A DNA stretch of 7,708 bases from Halorhodospira sp. (GCA_007121755.1 SKJZ01000113.1:1-7708); one strand, 5' to 3'; positions 1 through 6,359 are shown, counted from the first letter of the stretch. Made by a program: numbers and translations. The notes: generated from the sequence alone by a model not told the origin.

Positions 1-48
1 GCGGCATCCATGCCGCCGACGCCCCCGTATAGCGCCCCCCACCCCTCC
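1..48. repeat. Composite inverted-repeat element, copy 1 (right part only; cut by window start)
   Basis: Positions 1-21 match the 3' end of the core seen in copies 2 and 3: an apical hairpin GCGGCAT-cc-ATGCCGC followed by CGACG. From 22 onward is the right arm, CCCCCGTAT followed by a 6-nt block and CCCCACCCCTCC (37-48). The same two arm blocks occur in copy 2 (2341-2349 and 2356-2367), so the arms of copies 1 and 2 are related but not identical. The left arm and the first half of the core lie outside the window, so the outer boundary is uncertain; the arm may extend past 48. A small separate hairpin (ATGCCC at 49-54 with GGGCAT at 61-66) follows. The element lies about 235 bp before prkA. 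Confidence 0.75.
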
Positions 49-67
49 ATGCCCAACGGCGGGCATC

Positions 68-74
68 CTATACT
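68..74 (+). promoter_or_regulatory. Sigma-S-like -10 element upstream of prkA
   Basis: CTATACT at 68-74 matches the extended -10 preferred by RpoS holoenzyme, including the C just before the hexamer. No good -35 hexamer is visible at the expected distance; that stretch is occupied by the small hairpin at 49-66. Weak -35 elements are tolerated by sigma-S. Transcription would begin near 81, giving prkA a leader of about 200 nt. The E. coli orthologous operon yeaGH is known to depend on RpoS, which supports the reading. A sigma-54 (GG-N10-GC) promoter was looked for and not found in 1-284. Confidence 0.45.
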
Positions 75-192
75 GTGATGGTGTCGGCGTTCGCCGGTCT
101 TTTTCTGCGGAACATCTACTCCCTCGGCGGCGTCCAATCCTTAGATGCGTTGCGCCGCCGCTCCCGTGCCGGAGCTCCATTCACCGAAACCC

Positions 193-226
193 GACCTCTA
201 CCCCCGGTCCGCCGGAGGTGGGGGTC
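193..226 (+). promoter_or_regulatory. Stem-loop in the prkA 5' leader
   Basis: Positions 193-207 pair with 212-226 around a TCCG tetraloop: 12 Watson-Crick pairs, two G-U pairs and one C-A mismatch. No T-run follows, so it is not an intrinsic terminator. It lies about 60 nt upstream of the prkA start and would fold in a transcript from the promoter near 68-74. It could be a leader structure affecting stability or translation, or simply a product of GC-rich sequence. The rest of the 75-284 leader shows no recognisable riboswitch, RNA gene or convincing ORF. Confidence 0.3.
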
Positions 227-284
227 GAGTGCGGGATTAGCGCAGACCACCGGAGTGTACAGCTACCGTGAGAGGGTGTGATCA

Positions 285-2231
285 ATGGATACGGCTGAAG
301 AACTGATTGCGCGTTACGCGCGCAGCTACGAAAGACGCCAGGAGCACGCCATGTCGTTGGCGGACTACCTGGAGTTGTGCCGGGACGATCCCATGGCTTA
401 CGCGTCGGCGGCCGAGCGGCTGGTAGCGGCCATCGGCGAGCCGCGAGTGATCGACACCTCCAAGGATGAGCGCATGGGGCGGGTCTTTCTGAATCGCACC
501 ATCAAGCTCTATCCGGCGTTCGACGACTTCTACGGCATGGAAGAGACCATCGAGCGCATGGTCGGCTTCCTCCGTTACGCCGCCCAGGGGTTGGAAGAGC
601 GCAAACAGATTCTCTACCTGCTTGGGCCGGTCGGCGGCGGGAAATCCTCGCTGGCGGAGCGGCTCAAGCACTTGATGGAAAGCTACCCGATCTACGTGCT
701 CAAGGCCGGCGATGAAATCAGCCCGGCGTTCGAGAGCCCGCTGGGCTTGTTCGACCCCGATACCCACGGACCGGAGATGGAGGAGCGCTTCGGCATCCCG
801 CGGCGCAAACTCAGCGGGCTGCTTTCACCGTGGGCAGTGAAGCGCCTCGATGAATTCGGCGGCGATCTCAATCGCTTCCAGGTGGTGCGCGTCTATCCAT
901 CGAAGTTGCGGCAGGTCGCGATCGCCAAGACCGAGCCGGGCGACGAGAACAACCAGGATATCTCGTCGCTGGTGGGCAAGGTCGATATTCGTAAGCTGGA
1001 GTTGTACAGCCAAAACGACACCGACGCCTACAGCTACTCCGGCGGGCTGAACCGAGCCAACCAGGGGATACTGGAGTTCGTCGAGATGTTCAAGGCGCCG
1101 ATCAAGATGCTCCATCCGCTGCTCACCGCAACCCAGGAGAGCAACTACGTCGGTTCGGAGAACATTGGCGCCATCCCGTTCCACGGCATTGTCATGGCCC
1201 ACTCCAACGAGGCGGAGTGGCAGAGCTTCCGCAACAACAAGAACAACGAGGCGTTCCTTGATCGTATCTCGGTGATCAAGGTTCCGTACTGTCTGCGCGT
1301 CACCGAAGAGAAGATGATCTACGACAAACTGATCCGCGAGAGCGAGCTGGCCGACGCGCCGTGCGCGCCGTGGACCCTTGAGGTGTTGGCCCGCTTCTCG
1401 GTGCTGACGCGGCTCAAGGCGCACGAGAACTCCAGCCTCTACTCCAAGATGCGGATCTACGACGGCGAGAGCCTGAAAGAGACCGACCCCAAGGCGAAGT
1501 CGATGCAGGAGTACCGCGACCAGGCTGGCGTCGACGAGGGGATGGACGGCATCTCCACCCGCTTCGCCTTCAAGGTGCTCTCCGAGACTTACAACTACGA
1601 GACCCAGGAGGTGGCGGCCGACCCGGTCCACCTGCTCTACATGCTGGAGTTGGCCATTAAGCGGGAGCAGTTCCCCGAGGAGACCGAGCGCAAGTACCTG
1701 GAGCTGATCAAGGCGGAGTTGGCGCCGCGGTACGCCGAGTTCATCGGCAACGAGATCCAGAAGGCGTATCTGGAGTCGTATAGTGACTTCGGTCAGAACC
1801 TCTTCGAGCGTTACGTCGGCTACGCCGACGCCTGGATCGAAGACCAGGACTTCAAGGACCCCGACACCGGCCAGTTGATGGACCGTCAGGCGCTGAACCA
1901 GGAGTTGAGCAAGATCGAGAAGCCGGCGGGGATCGCCAACCCGAAGGACTTCCGCAACGAGGTGGTGAAGTTTGCCCTGCGCGCCCGCGCCCAGCGGGGT
2001 GGCGAGATGCCGTCGTGGACCTCTTACGAGAAGATCCGCGAGGTCATCGAGAAGCGCATGTTCAGCCAGGTGGAGGACTTGCTGCCGGTAATCAGCTTCA
2101 CCACCAAGGGCGACTCGGAGACCGAGCGCAAGCATACCGAGTTCGTCCGCCGGATGGTTGAGCGGGGCTACACCGAGCGCCAGGTACGACGCCTGGTGGA
2201 GTGGTACATGCGCGTCAAGCAGGCGGGCTGA
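285..2231 (+). CDS. prkA: PrkA/YeaG family AAA+ serine protein kinase
   Basis: This is a cytoplasmic protein kinase of the PrkA family, 648 aa against about 644 for E. coli YeaG. The N-terminal AAA+ domain carries a Walker A motif GPVGGGKSS (residues 114-122), the family block NRANQGILEFVEMFKAP (256-272) in the Walker B region, AHSNEAEW (305-312) as a sensor-like segment, and NEAFLDRI (321-328), which contains a possible arginine finger. The C-terminal PrkA domain includes MDGISTRFAFKVLSETYN (420-437). The ATG at 285 is preceded by GAGAGGG (270-276) at workable spacing and gives the family N-terminus. In E. coli the kinase acts in nitrogen-starvation and stationary-phase responses with YeaH; its physiological substrates are poorly defined. 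It is first in a cluster with yeaH and spoVR, but 189 bp holding inverted-repeat copy 2 separate it from yeaH. No truncation or missing motif is seen. Confidence 0.97.
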   Translation: MDTAEELIARYARSYERRQEHAMSLADYLELCRDDPMAYASAAERLVAAIGEPRVIDTSKDERMGRVFLNRTIKLYPAFDDFYGMEETIERMVGFLRYAAQGLEERKQILYLLGPVGGGKSSLAERLKHLMESYPIYVLKAGDEISPAFESPLGLFDPDTHGPEMEERFGIPRRKLSGLLSPWAVKRLDEFGGDLNRFQVVRVYPSKLRQVAIAKTEPGDENNQDISSLVGKVDIRKLELYSQNDTDAYSYSGGLNRANQGILEFVEMFKAPIKMLHPLLTATQESNYVGSENIGAIPFHGIVMAHSNEAEWQSFRNNKNNEAFLDRISVIKVPYCLRVTEEKMIYDKLIRESELADAPCAPWTLEVLARFSVLTRLKAHENSSLYSKMRIYDGESLKETDPKAKSMQEYRDQAGVDEGMDGISTRFAFKVLSETYNYETQEVAADPVHLLYMLELAIKREQFPEETERKYLELIKAELAPRYAEFIGNEIQKAYLESYSDFGQNLFERYVGYADAWIEDQDFKDPDTGQLMDRQALNQELSKIEKPAGIANPKDFRNEVVKFALRARAQRGGEMPSWTSYEKIREVIEKRMFSQVEDLLPVISFTTKGDSETERKHTEFVRRMVERGYTERQVRRLVEWYMRVKQAG

Positions 2232-2235
2232 CAGT

Positions 2236-2391
2236 CCGTGGTCCGGCGGCTTTCGATCCGGAGGGGTGGGGACATCGCATACGGGGGACGCTGTAAATAC
2301 CTCCCTGTACGCTCACCGACGGCATCCATGCCGTCGGACGCCCCCGTATGGATGTCCCCACCCCTCCGGATCGAAAGCCGCCGGACCACGG
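2236..2391. repeat. Composite inverted-repeat element, copy 2, between prkA and yeaH
   Basis: The left arm 2236-2287 and right arm 2341-2391 are complementary over 51 bp, with one extra base (G2277) bulged in the left arm. They enclose a 53-nt core (2288-2340). The core contains a weak hairpin (TAC 2298-2300 with GTA 2307-2309) and a strong one: 10 bp, 2316-2325 with 2328-2337, CC loop, apex CATCCATG. The core matches that of copy 3 closely, while the arms differ. The element starts 5 nt after the prkA stop and ends 29 nt before yeaH. No T-run follows either arm. In RNA it would form a very stable three-way-junction structure, a likely RNase III substrate or block to 3' exonucleases. Confidence 0.93.
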
Positions 2392-2402
2392 GCCAAAGCC
2401 GC

Positions 2403-2414
2403 GGGGGGTAGGGA
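2403..2414 (+). promoter_or_regulatory. yeaH ribosome-binding region, complementary to the copy 2 right arm
   Basis: The purine stretch GGGGGGTAGGGA just before the yeaH ATG is the only Shine-Dalgarno candidate. It can pair antiparallel with 2355-2366 of the right arm of inverted-repeat copy 2: 10 Watson-Crick pairs, one G-U and one mismatch. Arm-to-arm pairing of the 51-bp stem would compete with this and leave the site free. The complementarity is seen directly. A regulatory role is inference, and matches between G-rich and C-rich tracts are common in such DNA. Confidence 0.4.
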
Positions 2415-2420
2415 TCGCAT

Positions 2421-3701
2421 ATGGTCAATATCATCGACCGGCGCCGCAACCCGAAGGGCAAGAGCCTGGCCAACCGTCAGCGCTTCTTGCGCCGGGCCAA
2501 GCGGCAAGTGCTCGATGCCGTCAACGAGGCATCGGGCAAGCGGAAGGTGGCCGATATCGAAGGGGGGGAGCAGATTACGATCCCCAGCGACGGCCTCCGC
2601 GAGCCGAGCTTTCATAAGGCCTCGGACCAGGGCGTCCGGGAGCACGTCGTCCCTGGCAACAAGGAGTTCGTGGTCGGTGATCTCATCCGCCGGCCAGACG
2701 GTGAGGGTGGAGGGCGCGGCTCCCAGGGCAGCCCCTCGGGCGAGGGTGAGGATGAGTTTACCTTCGCCGTCTCCCGCGAGGAGTTTCTGGATCTCTTCTT
2801 CGAAGGGTTGGAACTGCCCGATCTGGTGAAGCGCCAGATCAAAAAGACGTACAGCTATACCCAGCAGCGGGCCGGATACTCGGTGAGCGGCGCGCCGTCG
2901 AATCTCAACATCGAGCGCACCATGCGCAACAGTTTGACCCGCCGCCTCGCCTTGCGTCGGCCCAAGACCGAGGAACTGCGCGCCCTTGATGAGGAGATCG
3001 ACCGCTTGGAGCGCAGCGGTGCCGATCCGGAGCGGCTGCGGGGGCTGATTGAAGAGCGAGCGGCCAAGCAGCATCGCTCCCGGGCGATTCCGTATATCGA
3101 TCCTATCGATATCCGTTTCAACCGCTTCTCCCAGGTTCCCAACCCCTCCTCACAGGCGGTGATGTTTTGCCTGATGGACGTTTCTGGCTCCATGACCGAG
3201 GAGATGAAGGATCTCGCCAAACGCTTTTTCATGCTGCTCCATCTCTTCCTGGAGCGCCGCTACCGGCATGTCGATCTGGTCTTCATCCGGCACACCCATA
3301 TCGCCCAGGAGGTGGACGAGGAGACCTTTTTCTACTCCCGCGAGACGGGCGGGACGCTGGTCTCGCCGGCGCTGCAGATGATGCGGGACATCATCGACGC
3401 CCGATACTCGCCCGAGGAGTGGAATATCTACGGTGCTCAAGCCTCCGATGGCGACAACACGCCGGCCGACAATCCGGCCACCATCCACGCCCTGGAGCGG
3501 ACGATCCTGCCGCTATGCCAGTACTTCGCCTATATCGAAGTCGGGAATGCGCAGACGGCCCATATGCCGTCGGACTTGTGGCGGCTCTACGAGCGCGTGG
3601 CGGTGGGCGACTCGCCGCTGGCCATGCGCCGGGTGCGGACCCGGCGGGATATCTTTCCGGTATTCCGAGAGCTGTTTACGCCGGCGGAGTTGAAAAGGTA
3701 G
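2421..3701 (+). CDS. yeaH: YeaH family protein (DUF444), von Willebrand A-like
   Basis: The protein has 426 aa, almost the length of E. coli YeaH (427). A basic N-terminus (VNIIDRRRNPKGKSLANRQR, residues 2-21) is typical of the family. A Gly/Ser/Glu-rich linker at about 93-112 follows, then a coiled-coil-like charged stretch at about 183-216. The C-terminal half is a von Willebrand A-like fold. Its metal-site signature DVSGS (253-257) follows a hydrophobic strand (VMFCLM), with T312 in GGTLVS and D343/D345 in ASDGDN as probable further metal ligands. All are intact. YeaH is genetically and transcriptionally tied to the PrkA/YeaG kinase and acts in the same starvation response; whether it is a substrate, scaffold or regulator is not settled. 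Its stop lies 13 bp before spoVR. The ATG at 2421 gives the family N-terminus. Confidence 0.95.
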   Translation: MVNIIDRRRNPKGKSLANRQRFLRRAKRQVLDAVNEASGKRKVADIEGGEQITIPSDGLREPSFHKASDQGVREHVVPGNKEFVVGDLIRRPDGEGGGRGSQGSPSGEGEDEFTFAVSREEFLDLFFEGLELPDLVKRQIKKTYSYTQQRAGYSVSGAPSNLNIERTMRNSLTRRLALRRPKTEELRALDEEIDRLERSGADPERLRGLIEERAAKQHRSRAIPYIDPIDIRFNRFSQVPNPSSQAVMFCLMDVSGSMTEEMKDLAKRFFMLLHLFLERRYRHVDLVFIRHTHIAQEVDEETFFYSRETGGTLVSPALQMMRDIIDARYSPEEWNIYGAQASDGDNTPADNPATIHALERTILPLCQYFAYIEVGNAQTAHMPSDLWRLYERVAVGDSPLAMRRVRTRRDIFPVFRELFTPAELKR

Positions 3702-3714
3702 TCCAAGGAGCACT

Positions 3715-5271
3715 ATGAGCGAACGAGCCGTTGCATCGACAGAGCCGCTGTTTACCGGCCCCGACTGGGATTACCGGGACGTCATGCGGGTCTACGAGGC
3801 GATCGAAGAGATCGCCTTCGGGGAGTTGGGGCTCGATATCTATCCCAATCAGATCGAGGTCATCAGCTCGGAGCAGATGCTCGACGCCTACTCGGCCATG
3901 GGGATGCCGCTGTTCTACAAACACTGGTCGTTCGGCAAGCACTTCGCCCGCGACGAAATGCTCTACCGCAAGGGTTACCAGGGGCTAGCGTACGAGATCG
4001 TCATCAACTCCAAGCCGTGCATCTCCTATATCATGGAGGAGAACACCATGACCATGCAGACGCTGGTCATGGCCCACGCCGCGTTCGGCCACAACCACTT
4101 TTTCAAGAACAACCGCCTCTTTCGCGAGTGGACCGACGCCGACGGTATCCTCGACTACCTCGAGTTTGCCAAGGGTTATATCACCGAGTGCGAGGAGCGT
4201 TACGGGATCTCCGCGGTGGAGCGGGTGCTCGACGCCGCCCACGCCTTAATGACCCACGGCGTCCACCGCTACCCCCGGCGCCACGCCAAGAGCCTGCGCG
4301 AGGAGCGGGACCGGGAGTTGGAGCGGCTCAAGTACGAGGAGCAGACCTACAACGATCTGTGGCGGACCATCCCCGCCGATGAAGAGAGCGCCGAAGCGGC
4401 AATGCTTGATCGTATCAGCGACCGCAAGCGGAAGCTCGGCCTCCCGGAGGAGAATCTGCTCTACTTCCTGGAGAAACGCGCGCCGAACCTGCAGCACTGG
4501 CAACGCGAGATCCTGCGTATCGTGCGTAACGTGGCGCAGTATTTCTACCCTCAGAAACAGACCAAGGTCATGAACGAGGGGTGCGCCTCGGTGGTGCACT
4601 ACTACATCATGAACCGGCTGCACGAACAGGGCCGCCTGACCGACGGCGCGTTTATGGAGTTTCTCCACAGCCACACCAACGTGGTCTTTCAGCCCGATTT
4701 CGACGATCCCCGCTTCTCCGGCCTGAACCCTTACGCCCTCGGCTTCGCTATCCTCCAGGATTTACGGCGGATGGCACTGGAGCCGACCGAGGAGGACCGG
4801 TGCTGGTTCCCGGAGATCGCCGGCAGCGGCGACTGGGTTTCGATATGGCAGGAGGCGTGGCGTGCCTACCGGGACGAGAGCTTTCTCTTGCAGTTCCTGA
4901 GCCCAAAGGTGATTCGCGATTTCAAGTTCTTCTGCATTGAAGACGAGGCGGACTCCCCGCACCTGGTCGTCGACGCCATCCATGATGAAGCGGGTTATAA
5001 GGCGGTCCGCCGTTCTCTGGCCGCGCGGTACGATCTGGCCCGCATCGAGCCGGATATCCAGGTGGTGGATGTCGACTTGGCGGGGGACCGCAAATTGATC
5101 CTGGAACACCGGGTGGTGGACGGCGTGATCCTGGAAGAGCGCGACGCTGTGGCTGTTTTGCGGCGTCTGGCCGATCTGTGGGGCTACAGCGTAAAACTCT
5201 ACGAAGTCGATCCCGCCACCGATCGCGTGATCAACGAGTACCCGGAAGTGGGGCCCGCCGATCGTCTCTGA
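3715..5271 (+). CDS. spoVR: SpoVR/YcgB family protein
   Basis: The protein has 518 aa (E. coli YcgB is about 510) and covers the full SpoVR family. Conserved blocks include WSFGKHF (71-77), the His/Asn-rich HAAFGHNHFFKNN (121-133), KVMNEGCASVVHYYIM (284-299) and NPYALGF (338-344). A charged helical insert lies near 190-250 and the C-terminal domain begins around 400. The clustered His residues look like a metal or catalytic site, but no reaction is established. The family is named for a Bacillus sporulation gene, yet it is widespread in non-sporulating proteobacteria, usually next to prkA and yeaH as here. AAGGAG (3705-3710) overlaps the gap right after the yeaH stop and sets the ATG at 3715, implying co-transcription. 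No signal peptide or membrane segment is seen. Inverted-repeat copy 3 starts 8 nt after its stop. Confidence 0.96.
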   Translation: MSERAVASTEPLFTGPDWDYRDVMRVYEAIEEIAFGELGLDIYPNQIEVISSEQMLDAYSAMGMPLFYKHWSFGKHFARDEMLYRKGYQGLAYEIVINSKPCISYIMEENTMTMQTLVMAHAAFGHNHFFKNNRLFREWTDADGILDYLEFAKGYITECEERYGISAVERVLDAAHALMTHGVHRYPRRHAKSLREERDRELERLKYEEQTYNDLWRTIPADEESAEAAMLDRISDRKRKLGLPEENLLYFLEKRAPNLQHWQREILRIVRNVAQYFYPQKQTKVMNEGCASVVHYYIMNRLHEQGRLTDGAFMEFLHSHTNVVFQPDFDDPRFSGLNPYALGFAILQDLRRMALEPTEEDRCWFPEIAGSGDWVSIWQEAWRAYRDESFLLQFLSPKVIRDFKFFCIEDEADSPHLVVDAIHDEAGYKAVRRSLAARYDLARIEPDIQVVDVDLAGDRKLILEHRVVDGVILEERDAVAVLRRLADLWGYSVKLYEVDPATDRVINEYPEVGPADRL

Positions 5272-5278
5272 CCAGCAA

Positions 5279-5426
5279 GTGTCTTGCAAAGCCGGCCGAG
5301 GGCGGGGGCGGACCTTCTTGCAGGGGACGCTGTAAATACATCCCTGTACGCTCGACGGCGGCATCCATGCCGCCGACGCCCCTGCAAGAAGGTCCGCCCC
5401 CGCCCTCGGCCGGCTTTGCAAGACAC
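5279..5426. repeat. Composite inverted-repeat element, copy 3, after spoVR
   Basis: The left arm 5279-5326 and right arm 5379-5426 are perfectly complementary over 48 bp around a 52-nt core (5327-5378). The first 27 nt of the core (ACGCTGTAAATAC..., 5327-5353) differ from copy 2 at one position only. It contains a weak hairpin (TACA 5337-5340 with TGTA 5345-5348) and a strong 9-bp hairpin (5356-5364 with 5367-5375, apex CATCCATG). The arms are largely different from those of copy 2. No T-run follows, so this is not a canonical terminator, although its place right after the spoVR stop suggests it forms or protects the mRNA 3' end. Confidence 0.95.
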
Positions 5427-5482
5427 CCAACACGGTAAGGGGCTCCGGAAATTGCGGGTATTATGGAGTCGGTCCTTTACGG

Positions 5483-5491
5483 TGCTATGAT
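5483..5491 (+). promoter_or_regulatory. Probable extended -10 promoter for the outer-membrane protein gene
   Basis: TGCTATGAT at 5483-5491 is an extended -10 (TGN plus TATGAT, five of six consensus bases). The -35 region is poor (TTATGG at 5461-5466 with a 19-bp spacer), which extended -10 promoters tolerate. Transcription would start near 5498, about 33 nt before the ATG at 5531. Its place downstream of inverted-repeat copy 3 fits an independent transcription unit. Confidence 0.5.
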
Positions 5492-5495
5492 CTAA

Positions 5496-5508
5496 CGACC
5501 GTTGGTCG
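5496..5508. promoter_or_regulatory. Small inverted repeat over the predicted transcription start
   Basis: CGACC-gtt-GGTCG (5496-5508) is a perfect 5-bp inverted repeat spanning the +1 predicted from the -10 at 5486-5491. It could be an operator half-site pair or a short 5' mRNA hairpin. No specific regulator is recognised, and such short repeats also occur by chance. Confidence 0.25.
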
Positions 5509-5530
5509 GAGCAATGTCAGGAGTCTTTTC

Positions 5531-6283
5531 ATGCGGCGATCTCTCGTTCCCATAACCGTAGCGGCCGGCCTGGCCATGGCCGGCGGTCCCGTCCACGCCA
5601 CCGGGGGTATTCTCGGCCTCTCCGCCGGAGCGAACCTCTGGTATCACCAGCCGAGCGGTACGCAGGAGTTCGCCGGCGAGAGCTTCGATATTGATGACGA
5701 TTTCGGCCTCAACAACGACCGGGACGGGCATATCTGGCTTCAGTGGGATCACTTCGTTCCGGTAATCCCCAGCGTCCGGTTGGAGCGCACGGGGCTGAGT
5801 GAAGACGGCACCGGGGAGATCAACCTTGCTTATGGCGACGTGGTCGCCGGCGCCGAAGTGAAGAGCGTTGTCGATCTGGAGCAGACCGACCTGACCCTCT
5901 ACTGGACGCCGATTCCGATGCCTTTCGTGGACTTCGATATCGGTATCACCGGCAAGCACATCGACGGCGAGATTACCGTGGAGAATCGGGCGGATGAGGC
6001 CCAGCGGGAGAGCGTGACATTCTCCGGGACGCTGCCCATGCTCTTCGGCCGCGTCGGTATCGACATCCCGGGTACGCGCATCCGCAGTGAACTCTCGATC
6101 AAGAGCCTCGATGTCGGTGACCACTCGATCCGCGACACCCAGTTCATGGTTGCCTATAAGTGGTGGTATGCCGGCGCGATGGTCGGATATCGGGACATCT
6201 CCGTCGACCTTGACGACTTCGACGATGTAACCGTGGACATCAGTTTTAACGGGCCCTTCGCTGGGTTCTTTTTGCGCTTTTGA
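5531..6283 (+). CDS. Outer-membrane beta-barrel protein, resembling the TIGR04219 family
   Basis: This is a 250-aa secreted protein. A Sec signal peptide is clear: basic start MRR, hydrophobic stretch to about residue 19, and a cleavage site after VHA at 23. The mature part is made of alternating polar and hydrophobic strands rich in Gly and aromatics. It ends in FNGPFAGFFLRF, whose terminal Phe is the usual signal for outer-membrane insertion by the BAM machinery. Family-like segments include the opening ILGLSAGANLWYH, VIPSVRLERTG, VDFDIGITGKHIDGEITVE and YKWWYAGAMVGYRDISVDLD, which I recognise as the TIGR04219 outer-membrane pattern. The function of that family is unknown; a porin-like or structural role is only inference. 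AGGAG at 5519-5523 supports the ATG at 5531. It appears to be monocistronic. A long reverse-strand frame over the same span is a shadow. Confidence 0.85.
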   Translation: MRRSLVPITVAAGLAMAGGPVHATGGILGLSAGANLWYHQPSGTQEFAGESFDIDDDFGLNNDRDGHIWLQWDHFVPVIPSVRLERTGLSEDGTGEINLAYGDVVAGAEVKSVVDLEQTDLTLYWTPIPMPFVDFDIGITGKHIDGEITVENRADEAQRESVTFSGTLPMLFGRVGIDIPGTRIRSELSIKSLDVGDHSIRDTQFMVAYKWWYAGAMVGYRDISVDLDDFDDVTVDISFNGPFAGFFLRF

Positions 6284-6288
6284 TCTGG

Positions 6289-6309
6289 CTTTCGCGGGGG
6301 GCGCGAAAG
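6289..6309 (+). terminator. GC-rich hairpin after the outer-membrane protein gene
   Basis: CTTTCGCG (6289-6296) pairs with CGCGAAAG (6302-6309) around a five-G loop, beginning 5 nt after the stop codon. The stem is perfect, but the bases that follow (GAACCAATGG) contain no T-run. It would therefore be a weak or Rho-assisted terminator, or an mRNA 3'-end stabiliser. Placement right after the stop is the main reason to call it. Confidence 0.4.
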
Positions 6310-6329
6310 GAACCAATGGTACTGCGGTG

Positions 6330-6359
6330 TTGTCGGCTGTTACTGTAGGCCGTTATATC
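6330..6359 (+). promoter_or_regulatory. Possible sigma-70 promoter for the coiled-coil protein gene
   Basis: TTGTCG (6330-6335, four of six consensus bases) is followed after an 18-bp spacer by TATATC (6354-6359, four of six). The start would be near 6366, leaving a leader of about 55 nt before the ATG at 6420. It lies in the 136-bp gap after the preceding gene's hairpin, so a separate promoter is expected here. The match is moderate. Confidence 0.35.

Noticed and set aside
78..95. Possible sigma-54 promoter (TGG...TTCGC) upstream of prkA
   Set aside because: The invariant GG-N10-GC spacing is not met and the -12 element is wrong.
75..281. 68-aa forward reading frame ending 3 nt before the prkA ATG
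   Set aside because: There is no ribosome-binding site before its start, it begins at or before the predicted transcription start, and its Arg/Pro-rich composition looks like translated GC-rich leader. Its close end to prkA could in principle allow coupling, but nothing supports a real peptide.
825..2135. Long reverse-strand frame (436 aa) opposite prkA
   Set aside because: It is a shadow of the well-conserved prkA frame, typical of GC-rich DNA. Its composition is Leu/Val/Arg-rich without recognisable motifs.
2274..2421. 8-mer ATCGCATA at 2274-2281 and again at 2414-2421, the first including the bulged base of the left arm
   Set aside because: It is short enough to be chance; a copying event linking the two sites cannot be shown.
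2158..2829. Forward frame (223 aa) crossing the end of prkA, the repeat and the start of yeaH
   Set aside because: It overlaps two conserved genes out of frame, and its Ser/Arg/Pro-rich text is that of a frame-shifted shadow.
2313..3074. Reverse-strand frame (253 aa) over yeaH and the copy 2 repeat
   Set aside because: It runs across the inverted repeat and opposite conserved YeaH sequence; no ribosome-binding site or motif was seen.
5279..5426. Inverted-repeat copy 3 as a canonical Rho-independent terminator
   Set aside because: The stem is far longer than usual terminators and no T-run follows on either strand.
1..5426. The repeats as a CRISPR array, integron attC sites or an insertion sequence
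   Set aside because: The copies are thousands of bases apart with genes between them, there is no spacer periodicity, no cas, integrase or transposase gene is present, and no flanking target duplications are evident.
5492..6316. Reverse-strand frame (274 aa) covering the whole outer-membrane protein gene
   Set aside because: The forward frame has a signal peptide, a ribosome-binding site, a promoter and a C-terminal Phe signature; the reverse one has no such support.
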